64,000 nt of DNA from an uncultured Prevotella sp. (GCA_900317685.1 ONHQ01000018.1:21129-85128); one strand, 5' to 3'. Positions 52,354 through 61,212 are shown, counted from the stretch's first letter. Translations and numbers: made by a program. Notes: a model not told the origin generated them from the sequence alone.

Positions 52354-52388
52354 ACAGAGTGCTTGTCTAACCTCTTTAAAAACAAGAA
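52354..52388 (+). promoter_or_regulatory. Candidate preQ1-I-type riboswitch
   Basis: Just upstream of the queuosine-precursor transporter, AGAG (52356-52359) can pair with CTCT (52372-52375), and CTTGT in the loop (52362-52366) can pair with ACAAG (52382-52386) after an A-run. This H-type pseudoknot, with loop sizes close to class I preQ1 riboswitches, ends three bases before the start codon at 52390, so ligand binding could block translation. The first stem is only four base pairs, so this is tentative. Confidence 0.4.
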
Positions 52389-52389
52389 C

Positions 52390-53079
52390 ATGAAAAAAGA
52401 AAAACAAACCGTGAGCGTGCTGTTCATGCTGTTCAGCATCCTCTTTTGTGTTTGCCTGATTACGGCAAACGTGTTGGAAACCAAGCAGATCGCTGTAGGG
52501 CCCGTCAATCTGACGGGCGGACTGCTGGTCTTTCCTGTCTCCTATATCATTAATGACTGCGTGTGCGAGGTGTGGGGTTACCGCAAGGCCCGTCTTCTGA
52601 TATGGCTGGGTTTTGGCATGAATTTCTTCTTTGTGGCGATGGGCGCGCTCTGCGATGCCATTCCCGGGGCACCTTACTGGCACAATGAAGAAGGCTTCCA
52701 TGCAGTCTTTGGGCTGGCGCCGCGCATTGCGTTGGCTTCTTTCGTGGCTTTCATTGTGGGCAGTTTCATGAACGCTTATGTCATGAGCAAGATGAAGATC
52801 CGCGATCAAGGCCGTCATTTCTCCTCACGTGCCATTTGGAGTACGGTGGCCGGAGAGAGTTGCGACTCGCTCATCTTCTTCCCATTGGCCTTGGGAGGGG
52901 TAGTGCCGCTCTCAGCTCTGCCTGCGCTGATGCTGTGGCAAGTGGTGCTCAAGACCGTCTATGAGATCATTGCGCTGCCGGTGACCATCCGTGTCGTGAA
53001 GAAGCTCAAGGAACACGAGGGCGAGGATGTCTACGACTTAGGCGTCAACTATAATATATGGAATGTGTTCAGCCTCTGA
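52390..53079 (+). CDS. Queuosine precursor transporter (YhhQ / QueT-like)
   Basis: A 229-residue inner-membrane protein with about six transmembrane segments of the VUT/YhhQ family (DUF165). Conserved segments: FPVSYIINDCVCEVWGYRKAR, SFMNAYVMSKMKI and TVAGESCDSLIFFPLA. It imports preQ0 or preQ1. The ATG at 52390 is chosen; an in-frame TTG lies upstream at 52363, inside the possible riboswitch. queF follows 45 bases later, which supports the queuosine role. Confidence 0.92.
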   Translation: MKKEKQTVSVLFMLFSILFCVCLITANVLETKQIAVGPVNLTGGLLVFPVSYIINDCVCEVWGYRKARLLIWLGFGMNFFFVAMGALCDAIPGAPYWHNEEGFHAVFGLAPRIALASFVAFIVGSFMNAYVMSKMKIRDQGRHFSSRAIWSTVAGESCDSLIFFPLALGGVVPLSALPALMLWQVVLKTVYEIIALPVTIRVVKKLKEHEGEDVYDLGVNYNIWNVFSL

Positions 53080-53124
53080 TAGGGCTGGATAGACATAAAT
53101 CAGATGATTTAAATATAAAGCAAT

Positions 53125-53586
53125 ATGGAAGATACACGCAAATCAGAGGGTCTGAAGGCCCTCGGTGCCAAAACACAATACAAAATGGACTATGCGCCGG
53201 AAGTGCTGGAGACCTTTGTCAACAAACATCAGGACCACGACTATTGGGTGCGGTTCAACTGTCCGGAGTTCACGTCGCTTTGTCCCATCACCGGACAACC
53301 CGACTTTGCGGAGATTCGCATCAGCTACATCCCCGACGTGCGTATGGTGGAGAGCAAGAGCCTGAAGCTCTATCTCTTCAGCTTCCGCAATCACGGCGAC
53401 TTCCATGAAGACTGTGTCAACATCATTATGGAGGACCTGATCAAGTTGATGGATCCTAAGTATATAGAGGTGACGGGATTGTTCACGCCCCGTGGCGGCA
53501 TCAGCATCTATCCTTACGCCAACTATGGCCGCAAGGGCACGCGCTATGAGCTCCTTGCGCAGAAGCGCTTCGAGACGCACGAATAG
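53125..53586 (+). CDS. queF: NADPH-dependent 7-cyano-7-deazaguanine reductase
   Basis: A 153-residue tunnel-fold enzyme of the short (YkvM-type) QueF class, reducing preQ0 to preQ1. The nucleophilic Cys53 lies in [11 protein letters not shown] with Asp60 next to it, and E76-SKSLKLY is the QueF substrate/NADPH motif. The length is normal for the short form. Forms an operon with the transporter. No queC, queD or queE is found in this window. Confidence 0.95.
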   Translation: MEDTRKSEGLKALGAKTQYKMDYAPEVLETFVNKHQDHDYWVRFNCPEFTSLCPITGQPDFAEIRISYIPDVRMVESKSLKLYLFSFRNHGDFHEDCVNIIMEDLIKLMDPKYIEVTGLFTPRGGISIYPYANYGRKGTRYELLAQKRFETHE

Positions 53587-53790
53587 GCGGAAAGGAAACG
53601 GATAGAGACTCCATCATAATATTGTTGGGTAAACTGAAAATTTTCCGCCTCTGTGGCGGCGATTTTTGGAGCGGGCCCTCTTCTGCTCCTGATTTTGCGA
53701 TTTTTGGCGATTTTTTGTAAGTTGTTCGCTTGCAATTACTTGCCGAGCGCATGTTGGCATGAAGAAGCCATAAAAAGAACAGCATATATC

Positions 53791-53836
53791 AAAAAGCGCT
53801 GGGCACCATTTGTGACAATGGTGCCCAGCGCTTTTT
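53791..53836. terminator. Perfect bidirectional terminator
   Basis: A perfect 20-base inverted repeat, 53791-53810 with 53817-53836, around the TGTGAC loop, with A-run on one side and T-run on the other. It lies between convergent queF and the lipoprotein gene. The stretch from 53587 to 53790 holds no gene. Confidence 0.9.
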
Positions 53837-53859
53837 GTTTTCAGGAATCTGTCGTTCGG

Positions 53860-54708
53860 CTATTTGTTTTCCGTGGTCTGCTGCAGTGCTTGTTTGCTGC
53901 GCATAGCCGCAATGGCATTGGCCCGCTTGTTGACATCATTGATATCGTTTTTGCGGTAATAGCTGCGGCTCACTCCGTCTGACGAGAGCACGAGCGAGTC
54001 GGTGTCTAAGTAGTCCACGTCGCAGGTGTCGTTGACCATATTCGTCACAGACACCTGACCATTGTCGCTGAACTTCGGGATGCCTCTTGCGATGATGATC
54101 TTTCCGTTCCAGATGCCCCAGGCGACATAATAGCCCAGTTGTGGATAGACCACGGGGCTCTCTTCAGCCAGCGTGCTGCTTTCCCGCACATAGCCGACGC
54201 TCTGGGCCTGCCACTGTCGCTTGAGCCAGAAGCCATATTCGCGCGGGATGAGGAAGGTCTCCTTCATCGAGTCGCTCATGTTTTCCATCATACGGGCCTG
54301 CAGGCGCTTGCTCATCTTGGTGTAGTCGCGCATCTTCGGCATGACGATATAGCACCAGATGCCCCGCAGCTGGTCGAGATCCATCACGAAGTCAGCTACA
54401 TGCTTGTCGTGTTTGTTGGTGAGCAGGCAGATCCAGTCGCCCGTCTTGATCTTGCCGCGGACCTTGTGGTTGCGCGTGGCGTCAATGATGTCGTATTTCA
54501 CCGGATCGCTTCCGTCGTTTGGCAGGAGCAGGATGGTAGAGTCGTTGCAGCCCTCACAGGCCAGTCCATAGACGGTCTTGTCGCCTGTGATCTTCAGTTC
54601 CGACTCCACCTGGATGGTAGAGTTGTCGGTTGTCGCTTTGTCGCTGTTGCAAGCTCCAAACAAGCCTGCGGCCAAAGTGACTGTAATCAATGTTTTTGCA
54701 CGCATCAT
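53860..54708 (-). CDS. Hypothetical lipoprotein
   Basis: A 282-residue exported lipoprotein. The signal peptide MMRAKTLITVTLAAGLFGAC ends in a lipobox with Cys at about residue 20. Mature sequence includes YGLACEGCNDSTILLLP, a CxxC that might matter structurally. It is predicted to sit on the inner or outer membrane facing the periplasm or surface. I do not recognise the family. The gene is divergent from the PycB-like gene. Confidence 0.75.
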   Translation of the reverse strand: MMRAKTLITVTLAAGLFGACNSDKATTDNSTIQVESELKITGDKTVYGLACEGCNDSTILLLPNDGSDPVKYDIIDATRNHKVRGKIKTGDWICLLTNKHDKHVADFVMDLDQLRGIWCYIVMPKMRDYTKMSKRLQARMMENMSDSMKETFLIPREYGFWLKRQWQAQSVGYVRESSTLAEESPVVYPQLGYYVAWGIWNGKIIIARGIPKFSDNGQVSVTNMVNDTCDVDYLDTDSLVLSSDGVSRSYYRKNDINDVNKRANAIAAMRSKQALQQTTENK

Positions 54709-54730
54709 CGAGAGTGTTACTTTTTGAGTG

Positions 54731-54738
54731 CAAAGATA
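54731..54738 (-). promoter_or_regulatory. -7 promoter box for the lipoprotein gene
   Basis: The reverse strand reads TATCTTTG, about 23 bases before the ATG at 54708; it rules out the longer open frame beginning at 54750. Confidence 0.6.
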
Positions 54739-54791
54739 GTTATAAATCATAAAAAATCAATCGTACAAGCCGTATTTTGCTTTTTTTTATT

Positions 54792-54799
54792 TAATTTTG
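54792..54799 (+). promoter_or_regulatory. -7 promoter box for the PycB-like gene
   Basis: TAATTTTG lies about 73 bases before the start codon. Confidence 0.5.
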
Positions 54800-54872
54800 C
54801 AGCCTTAGTGAGGGCGGCAGAGACTCTCACGGCAAGAAATAAAATAGAAGAAAACAGAAGTAGTAGATAAAT

Positions 54873-56645
54873 ATGAGTAAGAAAATTCAGTTCAGTCTCG
54901 TTTATCGTGACATGTGGCAGAGCTCAGGTAAGTTCCAGCCACGCAAGGATCAGTTGGAGCGTATCGCTCCGGTCATCATTGACATGGGATGTTTCTCCCG
55001 TGTGGAGACCAACGGCGGTGCTTTTGAGCAGGTGCAGCTTTTGGCCGGTGAGAATCCTAATGATGCAGTGCGTGCCTTCTGCAAGCCTTTCAATGAGGCA
55101 GGTATCAAGACCCACATGCTCGACCGTGGTCTGAATGCGCTGCGCATGTATCCTGTGCCTGACGACGTGCGTGCGATGATGTATCGCGTCAAGCATGCCC
55201 AGGGCGTGGATATTCCCCGTATCTTCGATGGCTTGAACGACATCCGCAACATTGCGCCTTCTATCAAGTGGGCCAAGGAAGCAGGCATGACACCACAGGG
55301 AACACTGTGTATCACCACTTCTCCCGTTCATACGCTTGAATACTACAGCCGTTTGGCAGATCAGGAAATAGAGGCCGGTGCAGAGGAAATCTGCCTGAAG
55401 GATATGGCCGGTATCGGTCAGCCTGCCTTCCTGGGCAAGCTCACCAAGATGATCAAGGATAAGCATCCCGAGATTGTCATTGAGTATCACGGCCATTCCG
55501 GTCCGGGTCTGAGCATGGCTTCTATCCTGGAAGTCTGCAAGAACGGCGCCGACATCATCGACACCGCCATCGAGCCGCTGTCGTGGGGTAAGGTACATCC
55601 CGATGTTATTTCTGTGCAGAGTATGTTGAAAAACGCAGGCTTTGAGGTGGCAGACATCAATATGGACGCTTACATGAAGGCACGTGCGCTGACTCAGGAG
55701 TTCATCGACGAGTGGCTGGGCTACTTCATCAATCCTCAGAACAAGCTGATGTCCTCACTCTTGCTGAGCTGCGGACTCCCCGGCGGTATGATGGGTTCGA
55801 TGATGAGCGACCTGGGCGGCATCCGCGGCACCATCAACAATCTGCGCAAGAAGAAGGGCGAGCCCGAGCTGAGCGTTGACGATCTGCTCATCAAGCTATT
55901 CAACGAGGTTGCTTACGTATGGCCTCGTGTGGGCTATCCACCATTGGTGACACCATTCTCTCAGTATACCAAGAACATCTCTCTGATGAACTTGCTCTCT
56001 ATGGAGCAGGGCAAGGGCCGTTATGTCTATATGGACGATTCCATGTGGGGCATGATCCTCGGCCGCAGCGGTAAGGTGCCAGGCGAGATCGCTCCCGAGC
56101 TGAAGGAGCTGGCCAAAGAGAAAGGCTATGAGTTTACCGACATCGATCCGCATACCTTGCTGAAGCCCGCTTTGGACGACTTCAAGAAGGAGATGGACAA
56201 GAACGGATGGGACTATGGCAAGGACGATGAGGAGCTCTTCGAGCTTGCCATGCATCCCGAGCAGTACCGCAACTACAAGAGCGGACAGGCCAAGAAGAAT
56301 ATGCTTGCCGACCTGCAGAAGGCCAAGGATGCCAAGATGGGCAGCAAGGTCTCTGCAGAGGAGCTCGCAGCCTTCAAGCACGCCAAGGCAGACGCTATCG
56401 TCGCTCCGGTGAAGGGTCAGGTGTTCTGGGAGTTCCAGGGCGAGGGTGAGTGCGCTCCTGCCGTAGAGCCCTACATTGGTAAGGAATATAAGGAGGGCGA
56501 CACCTTCTGCTATATCCAGGCTCCTTGGGGCGAGTTTGTGGAGGTCAAGGCTGATCTCGGCGGCAAGCTCGTGGAGATCAATGCCAAGCAGGGCAGCAAA
56601 GTCCAGAAAGGCAATGTCATCGCTTACATAGAGCGTCAACACTAA
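54873..56645 (+). CDS. PycB / oxaloacetate decarboxylase alpha-like carboxyltransferase
   Basis: A 590-residue protein. Residues 1-300 form the HMGL-like TIM barrel (VYRDMWQSS, CFSRVETNGGA, EICLKDMAGIGQP, IEYHGHSGPG with metal-binding His residues), and about 310-460 form the carboxyltransferase conserved domain. The last ~85 residues fold like a biotinyl domain, but the position of the biotin Lys (usual AMKM) reads QAPWG at 549-553, so biotin is probably not attached here. It would need a separate biotin carrier for decarboxylation or carboxyl transfer. No carrier or biotin carboxylase gene is adjacent. It may take part in the succinate/propionate route. Confidence 0.9.
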   Translation: MSKKIQFSLVYRDMWQSSGKFQPRKDQLERIAPVIIDMGCFSRVETNGGAFEQVQLLAGENPNDAVRAFCKPFNEAGIKTHMLDRGLNALRMYPVPDDVRAMMYRVKHAQGVDIPRIFDGLNDIRNIAPSIKWAKEAGMTPQGTLCITTSPVHTLEYYSRLADQEIEAGAEEICLKDMAGIGQPAFLGKLTKMIKDKHPEIVIEYHGHSGPGLSMASILEVCKNGADIIDTAIEPLSWGKVHPDVISVQSMLKNAGFEVADINMDAYMKARALTQEFIDEWLGYFINPQNKLMSSLLLSCGLPGGMMGSMMSDLGGIRGTINNLRKKKGEPELSVDDLLIKLFNEVAYVWPRVGYPPLVTPFSQYTKNISLMNLLSMEQGKGRYVYMDDSMWGMILGRSGKVPGEIAPELKELAKEKGYEFTDIDPHTLLKPALDDFKKEMDKNGWDYGKDDEELFELAMHPEQYRNYKSGQAKKNMLADLQKAKDAKMGSKVSAEELAAFKHAKADAIVAPVKGQVFWEFQGEGECAPAVEPYIGKEYKEGDTFCYIQAPWGEFVEVKADLGGKLVEINAKQGSKVQKGNVIAYIERQH

Positions 56646-56762
56646 TATCATATTTCATCATCTATTCTTCTCTTTGTTTCCTGTGAGCGCAGAACGGCCG
56701 TCGCTGTGTGTGACTACCCTGCAAGGAAGCAAGGAGAAGGGTGGATGATGAATTTGTTTTAT

Positions 56763-57308
56763 ATGGATTATCAGAAGATCATAGACAAGTATTATCCGGC
56801 CGACGATGAGTTGCGCCATATTCTGCTTGTTCACAGCCGTGCTGTGACAGCGCGGGCTTTGGAGATTTGCGACCGTCATCCCGAGTTGAAACTCGACCGG
56901 CAGTTTGTCGAAGAGGCAGCTATGCTCCACGACATCGGCATCTTTCGCTGTGACGCGCCCGGCATTGCCTGCCATGGCACAGAGCCTTATATCTGTCACG
57001 GCCGCCTGGGCGCGGAGCTGATGCGCGCGGAAGGCTATCCCAGGCATGCCCGCGTGTGCGAGCGGCACACCGGTGCAGGACTGAGCAAAGATGAGATTAT
57101 CCGGCAAAACCTGCCTTTGCCGCATCAGGATTTCTTGCCTGAAACACTGGAAGAGAAGTTGATTTGCTATGCTGATAAGTTCTACAGCAAGTCCAATCTC
57201 AAGAAAGTCAAGACACCAGAGCAGGCCGCAAAGAGCCTTGCCAAGTTTGGAGAGGACGGTCTGCAGCGTTTCCTGCAATGGAAAACACTGTTTGAACCTG
57301 AACGTTAA
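56763..57308 (+). CDS. HD domain phosphohydrolase (HDIG type)
   Basis: A 181-residue protein with an HD metal-dependent phosphohydrolase domain. The ligands are in HSRAVTARAL, MLHDIGIF, and later HG/ERHTGAG, followed by LICYADKFYSKSN. The substrate is unknown; small HD proteins of this type act on nucleotides. Two start codons (56745 and 56763) are possible; MDYQKIIDKYYP is the preferred beginning. lptD follows after about 100 bases. Confidence 0.85.
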   Translation: MDYQKIIDKYYPADDELRHILLVHSRAVTARALEICDRHPELKLDRQFVEEAAMLHDIGIFRCDAPGIACHGTEPYICHGRLGAELMRAEGYPRHARVCERHTGAGLSKDEIIRQNLPLPHQDFLPETLEEKLICYADKFYSKSNLKKVKTPEQAAKSLAKFGEDGLQRFLQWKTLFEPER

Positions 57309-57345
57309 AAATGCGTAAACCCTCGGTTGTTCAACAGATATTGCG

Positions 57346-57353
57346 TAATTTTG
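57346..57353 (+). promoter_or_regulatory. -7 promoter box for lptD
   Basis: TAATTTTG; transcription would begin at about 57360, so the start of lptD must be downstream of this. Confidence 0.5.
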
Positions 57354-57405
57354 CATAGCTCATGATGAGCGCCATTCATTGTTTTCACATTATTCAGAAT
57401 ATCCA

Positions 57406-60252
57406 TTGAGAAGTAAGCCTTTCATTATATTATCGGCAGTGGGTGTCATGGCTGTGGCCATGGCCAGTGGTGCTATGCCTTCTCCCGACAAGCGGCTTAC
57501 CGGCAAGAAGGCTGATACCACACAGACGGACTCCTCCCGTGTCAAAGGATTGCAAGCTGATGATGCCGCTACCGACACCACGGGCATGGACTCGCTGCAA
57601 CTCGCTGTCTATCACCACAACAAGGCGATAGACGACTCGCTGCGCCTCGACTCCATCAACCGTAAGAAGAAAAACGGCATCGACGCACCCGTCAACTATC
57701 AAGCCGACGACTCGCTGGTGTATATGGCCTCCACCAATACGGCCCATCTCTACGGTTCGGCTGAGGTGAAGTACGAGAATATGGACTTGAAGAGCGACAA
57801 GATCAAGCTGAGTCTTGATAGCAGTCTTGTACACGCTACCGGATCCAAGGATACCACGGCCAAGGACGGCATCAAGGGTAAGCCAGTCTTCGCCATGGGG
57901 CAGGACACCTACGACACCGACACGATGTCGTTTAACTTCAAGACCAAGAAAGGCTTCATCAAACACGTTTATACCAAGCAGGAGGATGGCTTCCTGACCA
58001 GTGAGCAGTCGAAGCGCAACGACAATGGTGAGGTCTACCTGGCTCACGGCCGCTACACCACTTGCGACAAACCCCATCCCGACTTCTATATTGCTTTGTC
58101 GCGCGCCAAGGTACGTCCCGGCAAGGACGTAGTCTTCGGTCCGGCCTATCTGGTTGTCGCCGATGTGCCGTTGCCCTTCGCCATCCCTTATGGCTTCTTC
58201 CCCTTCACCAAGAGCTATTCCAGTGGCTTCATCATGCCGTCGTATGGTGACGAGAACAGCCGTGGCTTCTATCTGCGCGACGGCGGCTATTATTTTGCCA
58301 TGAGCGACAAGTGGGATCTGAAACTCTTGGGTGAGATCTACACCAAAGGCTCGTGGGGCTTCTCGGCTGCCAGCAACTACAAAAAACGATATAAATACAG
58401 TGGCTCTTTCCTCTTCAGCTATCAGGACACCAAGACCGGCGACAAGGGGATGCCGGACTTCTCGGAACAGAAGAGCTTCAAACTGCAATGGAGCCATCGT
58501 CAGGACTCTAAGGCCAACCCCTTCAGCAGTCTTTCGGCAAGCGTCAACTTTGCGTCATCGAAGTATGAGCGCAACAACCTGACGAGTATGTACAATCCGC
58601 AGTCGCTCACACAGTCCACACGTACCTCTTCGGTCAGTTGGAGCACTACCTTCTCCAGTATCGGACTGTCGCTGAGTTCCTCTGCCAACCTCTCGCAGAA
58701 CATGCGTGACTCGAGTATCGCCATGACGCTGCCCGACCTGAACATCAGCATCTCGCGCTTCTATCCCTTCCGCCGCAAACATCAAGTGGGCGACGAGAAA
58801 TGGTATGAGAAGATCTCGATGAGCTATACAGGACAGCTCAGCAACTCGATCAACACCAAGGAAGACAAGCTCATGCACTCCAATCTCATCAAGGACTGGA
58901 AAAACGGCATGCAGCATCAGATACCGATCAGCGGCAACTTCACGCTGTTCAACTATATCAACATCTCGCCTTCGTTCAACTTCACCGACCGTATGTATTC
59001 GAGCAAGGTCACACGCTCATGGGACGAGGCAAGACAGGAAGAGGTGCGAGACACGACTTACGGATTCCACAATGTCTATAACTGGAACCTGAGTCTCTCG
59101 GCCAATACTAAGCTCTATCTGTTTGCCATCCCAAACAGAAAGCTCTTCGGTGATAAGATTCAAGCCATCCGCGATGTCATCACACCACAGATCTCCTTCA
59201 GCTATGCGCCTGATTTCGGAGCTTCGCGCTACGGCTATTATCAGACCTATCAGAAGACAGATGCCGACGGCAACGTCTCGCTCGTGGAGTATTCACCCTA
59301 TTCCGACCAGCTCTATTCTGTGCCCGGCAAGGGCAAGACGGGAAGCATCTCGATGGATCTGGCCAACAATCTTGAGATGAAGATCAAGAGCGACGAGGAC
59401 TCGACGGGTTATAAGAAGATCAGTCTCATCGATGAGATCGGTGCCAGCATGTCCTACAACATGGCTGCCACGTATCATAAATGGAGTGACCTGAGCATGC
59501 GTCTGAGACTGAAATGGTGGAAAAACTACACATTCAACATGAACGCGGTCTTTGCCACCTATGCTTATGATCTCGACGAGAATGGAAAACCTTATGTTGG
59601 TAACCACACAGAGTGGGGACGCGGACGCTTTGGCCGCTTCCAGGGCATGTCGCAGAACATCTCCTATACGCTCACTCCCGAGAAGATCGCCAAGTTCTTC
59701 GGCGGTGGCAGCGACGAGGACAAGGACAACAAGAACAAAGACAATAACGATGACGACGACGAAGGCATAGACACCGACATCAACAGCAATGTCGATGACG
59801 AGATGATCAAGGCGCAGAACGGTGCCAAGAAAAAGAGTGGTGGCGGCAAGGCCAGTACCGACGACGACGGCTATATGAGCTTCTCCATGCCTTGGTCCAT
59901 CACCTTCGGTTACGGTATCACAATGCGGGAGAACACGTCCGGGAAGTTCAACTATAAGAGTATGCGCTATCCCTACAGCTTCTCCCAGACTCTCAATATG
60001 AGTGGTAACCTGCGCATCAGCGACGGGTGGAATATCAGCTTCTCCAGTGGTTATGATTTCGACAACCACAAGATGTCAATGACCACGGCGTCGTTGCAGC
60101 GTGACCTTCACTGCTTCAACATGAGTTGCTCTGTGGTGCTGGCTCCATACACGAGCTATAACTTCACCTTCCGATGCAACGCCGCCACGCTTACCGACGC
60201 GCTGAAGTATGACAAGCGGAGCGGTTACAGCAATGCCGTGCAGTGGTACTAA
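57406..60252 (+). CDS. lptD: LPS-assembly protein LptD (OstA-like outer-membrane protein)
   Basis: A protein of about 948 residues. A signal peptide (RSKPFIILSAVGVMAVAMASG) is followed by an OstA-like beta-jellyroll at about 90-200 (VYMASTNTAHLYGSAEVKYENMDLKSDKI) and a C-terminal beta-barrel of alternating hydrophobic strands. It inserts LPS in the outer leaflet. There is no ATG before the signal peptide; the likely start is TTG at 57406 (57379 is also TTG). An acidic, Asp/Asn/Lys-rich stretch of ~55 residues (genomic 59700-59870), probably a surface loop, is inserted in the barrel. Confidence 0.88.
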   Translation: MRSKPFIILSAVGVMAVAMASGAMPSPDKRLTGKKADTTQTDSSRVKGLQADDAATDTTGMDSLQLAVYHHNKAIDDSLRLDSINRKKKNGIDAPVNYQADDSLVYMASTNTAHLYGSAEVKYENMDLKSDKIKLSLDSSLVHATGSKDTTAKDGIKGKPVFAMGQDTYDTDTMSFNFKTKKGFIKHVYTKQEDGFLTSEQSKRNDNGEVYLAHGRYTTCDKPHPDFYIALSRAKVRPGKDVVFGPAYLVVADVPLPFAIPYGFFPFTKSYSSGFIMPSYGDENSRGFYLRDGGYYFAMSDKWDLKLLGEIYTKGSWGFSAASNYKKRYKYSGSFLFSYQDTKTGDKGMPDFSEQKSFKLQWSHRQDSKANPFSSLSASVNFASSKYERNNLTSMYNPQSLTQSTRTSSVSWSTTFSSIGLSLSSSANLSQNMRDSSIAMTLPDLNISISRFYPFRRKHQVGDEKWYEKISMSYTGQLSNSINTKEDKLMHSNLIKDWKNGMQHQIPISGNFTLFNYINISPSFNFTDRMYSSKVTRSWDEARQEEVRDTTYGFHNVYNWNLSLSANTKLYLFAIPNRKLFGDKIQAIRDVITPQISFSYAPDFGASRYGYYQTYQKTDADGNVSLVEYSPYSDQLYSVPGKGKTGSISMDLANNLEMKIKSDEDSTGYKKISLIDEIGASMSYNMAATYHKWSDLSMRLRLKWWKNYTFNMNAVFATYAYDLDENGKPYVGNHTEWGRGRFGRFQGMSQNISYTLTPEKIAKFFGGGSDEDKDNKNKDNNDDDDEGIDTDINSNVDDEMIKAQNGAKKKSGGGKASTDDDGYMSFSMPWSITFGYGITMRENTSGKFNYKSMRYPYSFSQTLNMSGNLRISDGWNISFSSGYDFDNHKMSMTTASLQRDLHCFNMSCSVVLAPYTSYNFTFRCNAATLTDALKYDKRSGYSNAVQWY

Positions 60253-60426
60253 TCCAGCCCAACATGGGTGCTGTATGCCGTGAGGCGTAAAGCTAAACTT
60301 TCGGTGCAATGGATATTCCCCGTGGCACGGACAGGTGCACCGGATAACCTCTGTGTTTAGGCGAGAAAACTCAAGCGCCCGATACCTTTTTACAAATGCA
60401 AATAAAAACCCTGCTGGGATGCAAGG

Positions 60427-60740
60427 GTCGTCAGGCACTGAAAGCAGTTGATGCTGGCGAGCTGGTCAACGCATGGAAATTGATTTTGTTGCCTGACAAA
60501 CCATCGTTCACTACGTAGGGAAAGATCATTCCCTACGTAGCGAACGATCTTTTTCTATAGGATTACAATATTGGGAACAGCACTCCCAACCTCACAAGAA
60601 CGTTGTCTCGACCCCGTGAAAACAATGATTTGATACCATAAGAACACTGCTTTGATGCCATAAGCACAGGGCGTTGATGCCATAAGCACAGTGCGTTGAT
60701 GCCATAAGAACATAGCTTGTCATCAACGGCAATGGCATCG
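60427..60740 (+). repeat. Dispersed non-coding element, copy 2
   Basis: The reverse complement of the element at 12007-12350, without the ~100-base insertion. It ends with a short tandem array of about 22-base units, TTGATGCCATAAGAACA-like, four copies at 60628-60720; copy 1 has only one. The gap 60253-61212 otherwise has no gene. Open frames within it are not conserved. Confidence 0.8.
60503..60554 (+). terminator. TACGTA-containing terminator-like hairpin inside the dispersed element
   Basis: ATCGTTC-A-CTACGTAGGGAA pairs with TTCCCTACGTAG-C-GAACGAT around AGATCA (about 20 base pairs with one mismatch), followed by CTTTTTC. The same hairpin, with more mismatches, is present in copy 1 at about 12126-12175 on the reverse strand. 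Confidence 0.6.
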
Positions 60741-60882
60741 CGCCAGTCTGTTCTCAAGGTCTTCCTTTGTGTCTGTGCCATGATTCGATGTGGGGAAATC
60801 TGGCGAGACTAAAACGGCAAGGAGTCAAAGTGTGTGCCTGTGTCTCAACTCGTGGAGAAAACAGAGAGAAGAAGGTCATAAC

Positions 60883-61201
60883 CTTAATTCCGCAATCCTA
60901 CTAATAGTCTCAGAACATTGTGGTCAATCCACCAAGAATAGGATTTCTCTTTCTCGAACTGGCTTTTTGTCCTGTCCTGTACACCTAAAATTCGTTCATA
61001 GTATAAAAAATCCAACGTAGGGAACTATATTATCGTATTTTATTGCTATCTTTGCCGTGTCATTGAAATTTTTGCTTCTTTTGTTTTTACACCATAAAGT
61101 TAGTAAAGATTCTGCAAATGACAATCCTCTGACAGACTTAGTGTTCCTCGGAGACTGATAAAAGCATTAATAACAAATTACACGCTTATTGCGGAATTAA
61201 G
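60883..61201. other. 14-base inverted repeat around the PLP-enzyme promoter
   Basis: CTTAATTCCGCAAT at 60883-60896 is repeated inverted at 61188-61201 (ATTGCGGAATTAAG). The promoter box and the ~150-base leader of the next gene lie between. It could be the ends of a small MITE-like element or regulator sites. Confidence 0.35.
61047..61054 (+). promoter_or_regulatory. -7 promoter box for the trans-sulfuration gene, with long leader
   Basis: TATCTTTG; the leader to the start codon is about 150 bases. I cannot match it to a known SAM riboswitch. Confidence 0.5.
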
Positions 61202-61212
61202 AGATAAAGATT

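Noticed and set aside
60790-61020. 76-residue open frame before the trans-sulfuration gene
   Set aside because: Mixed composition, overlaps the inverted repeat and has no promoter box at the right place.
61062-61212. SAM riboswitch in the leader of the trans-sulfuration gene
   Set aside because: The leader is long and the gene fits, but I could not match the conserved core of any SAM riboswitch class.
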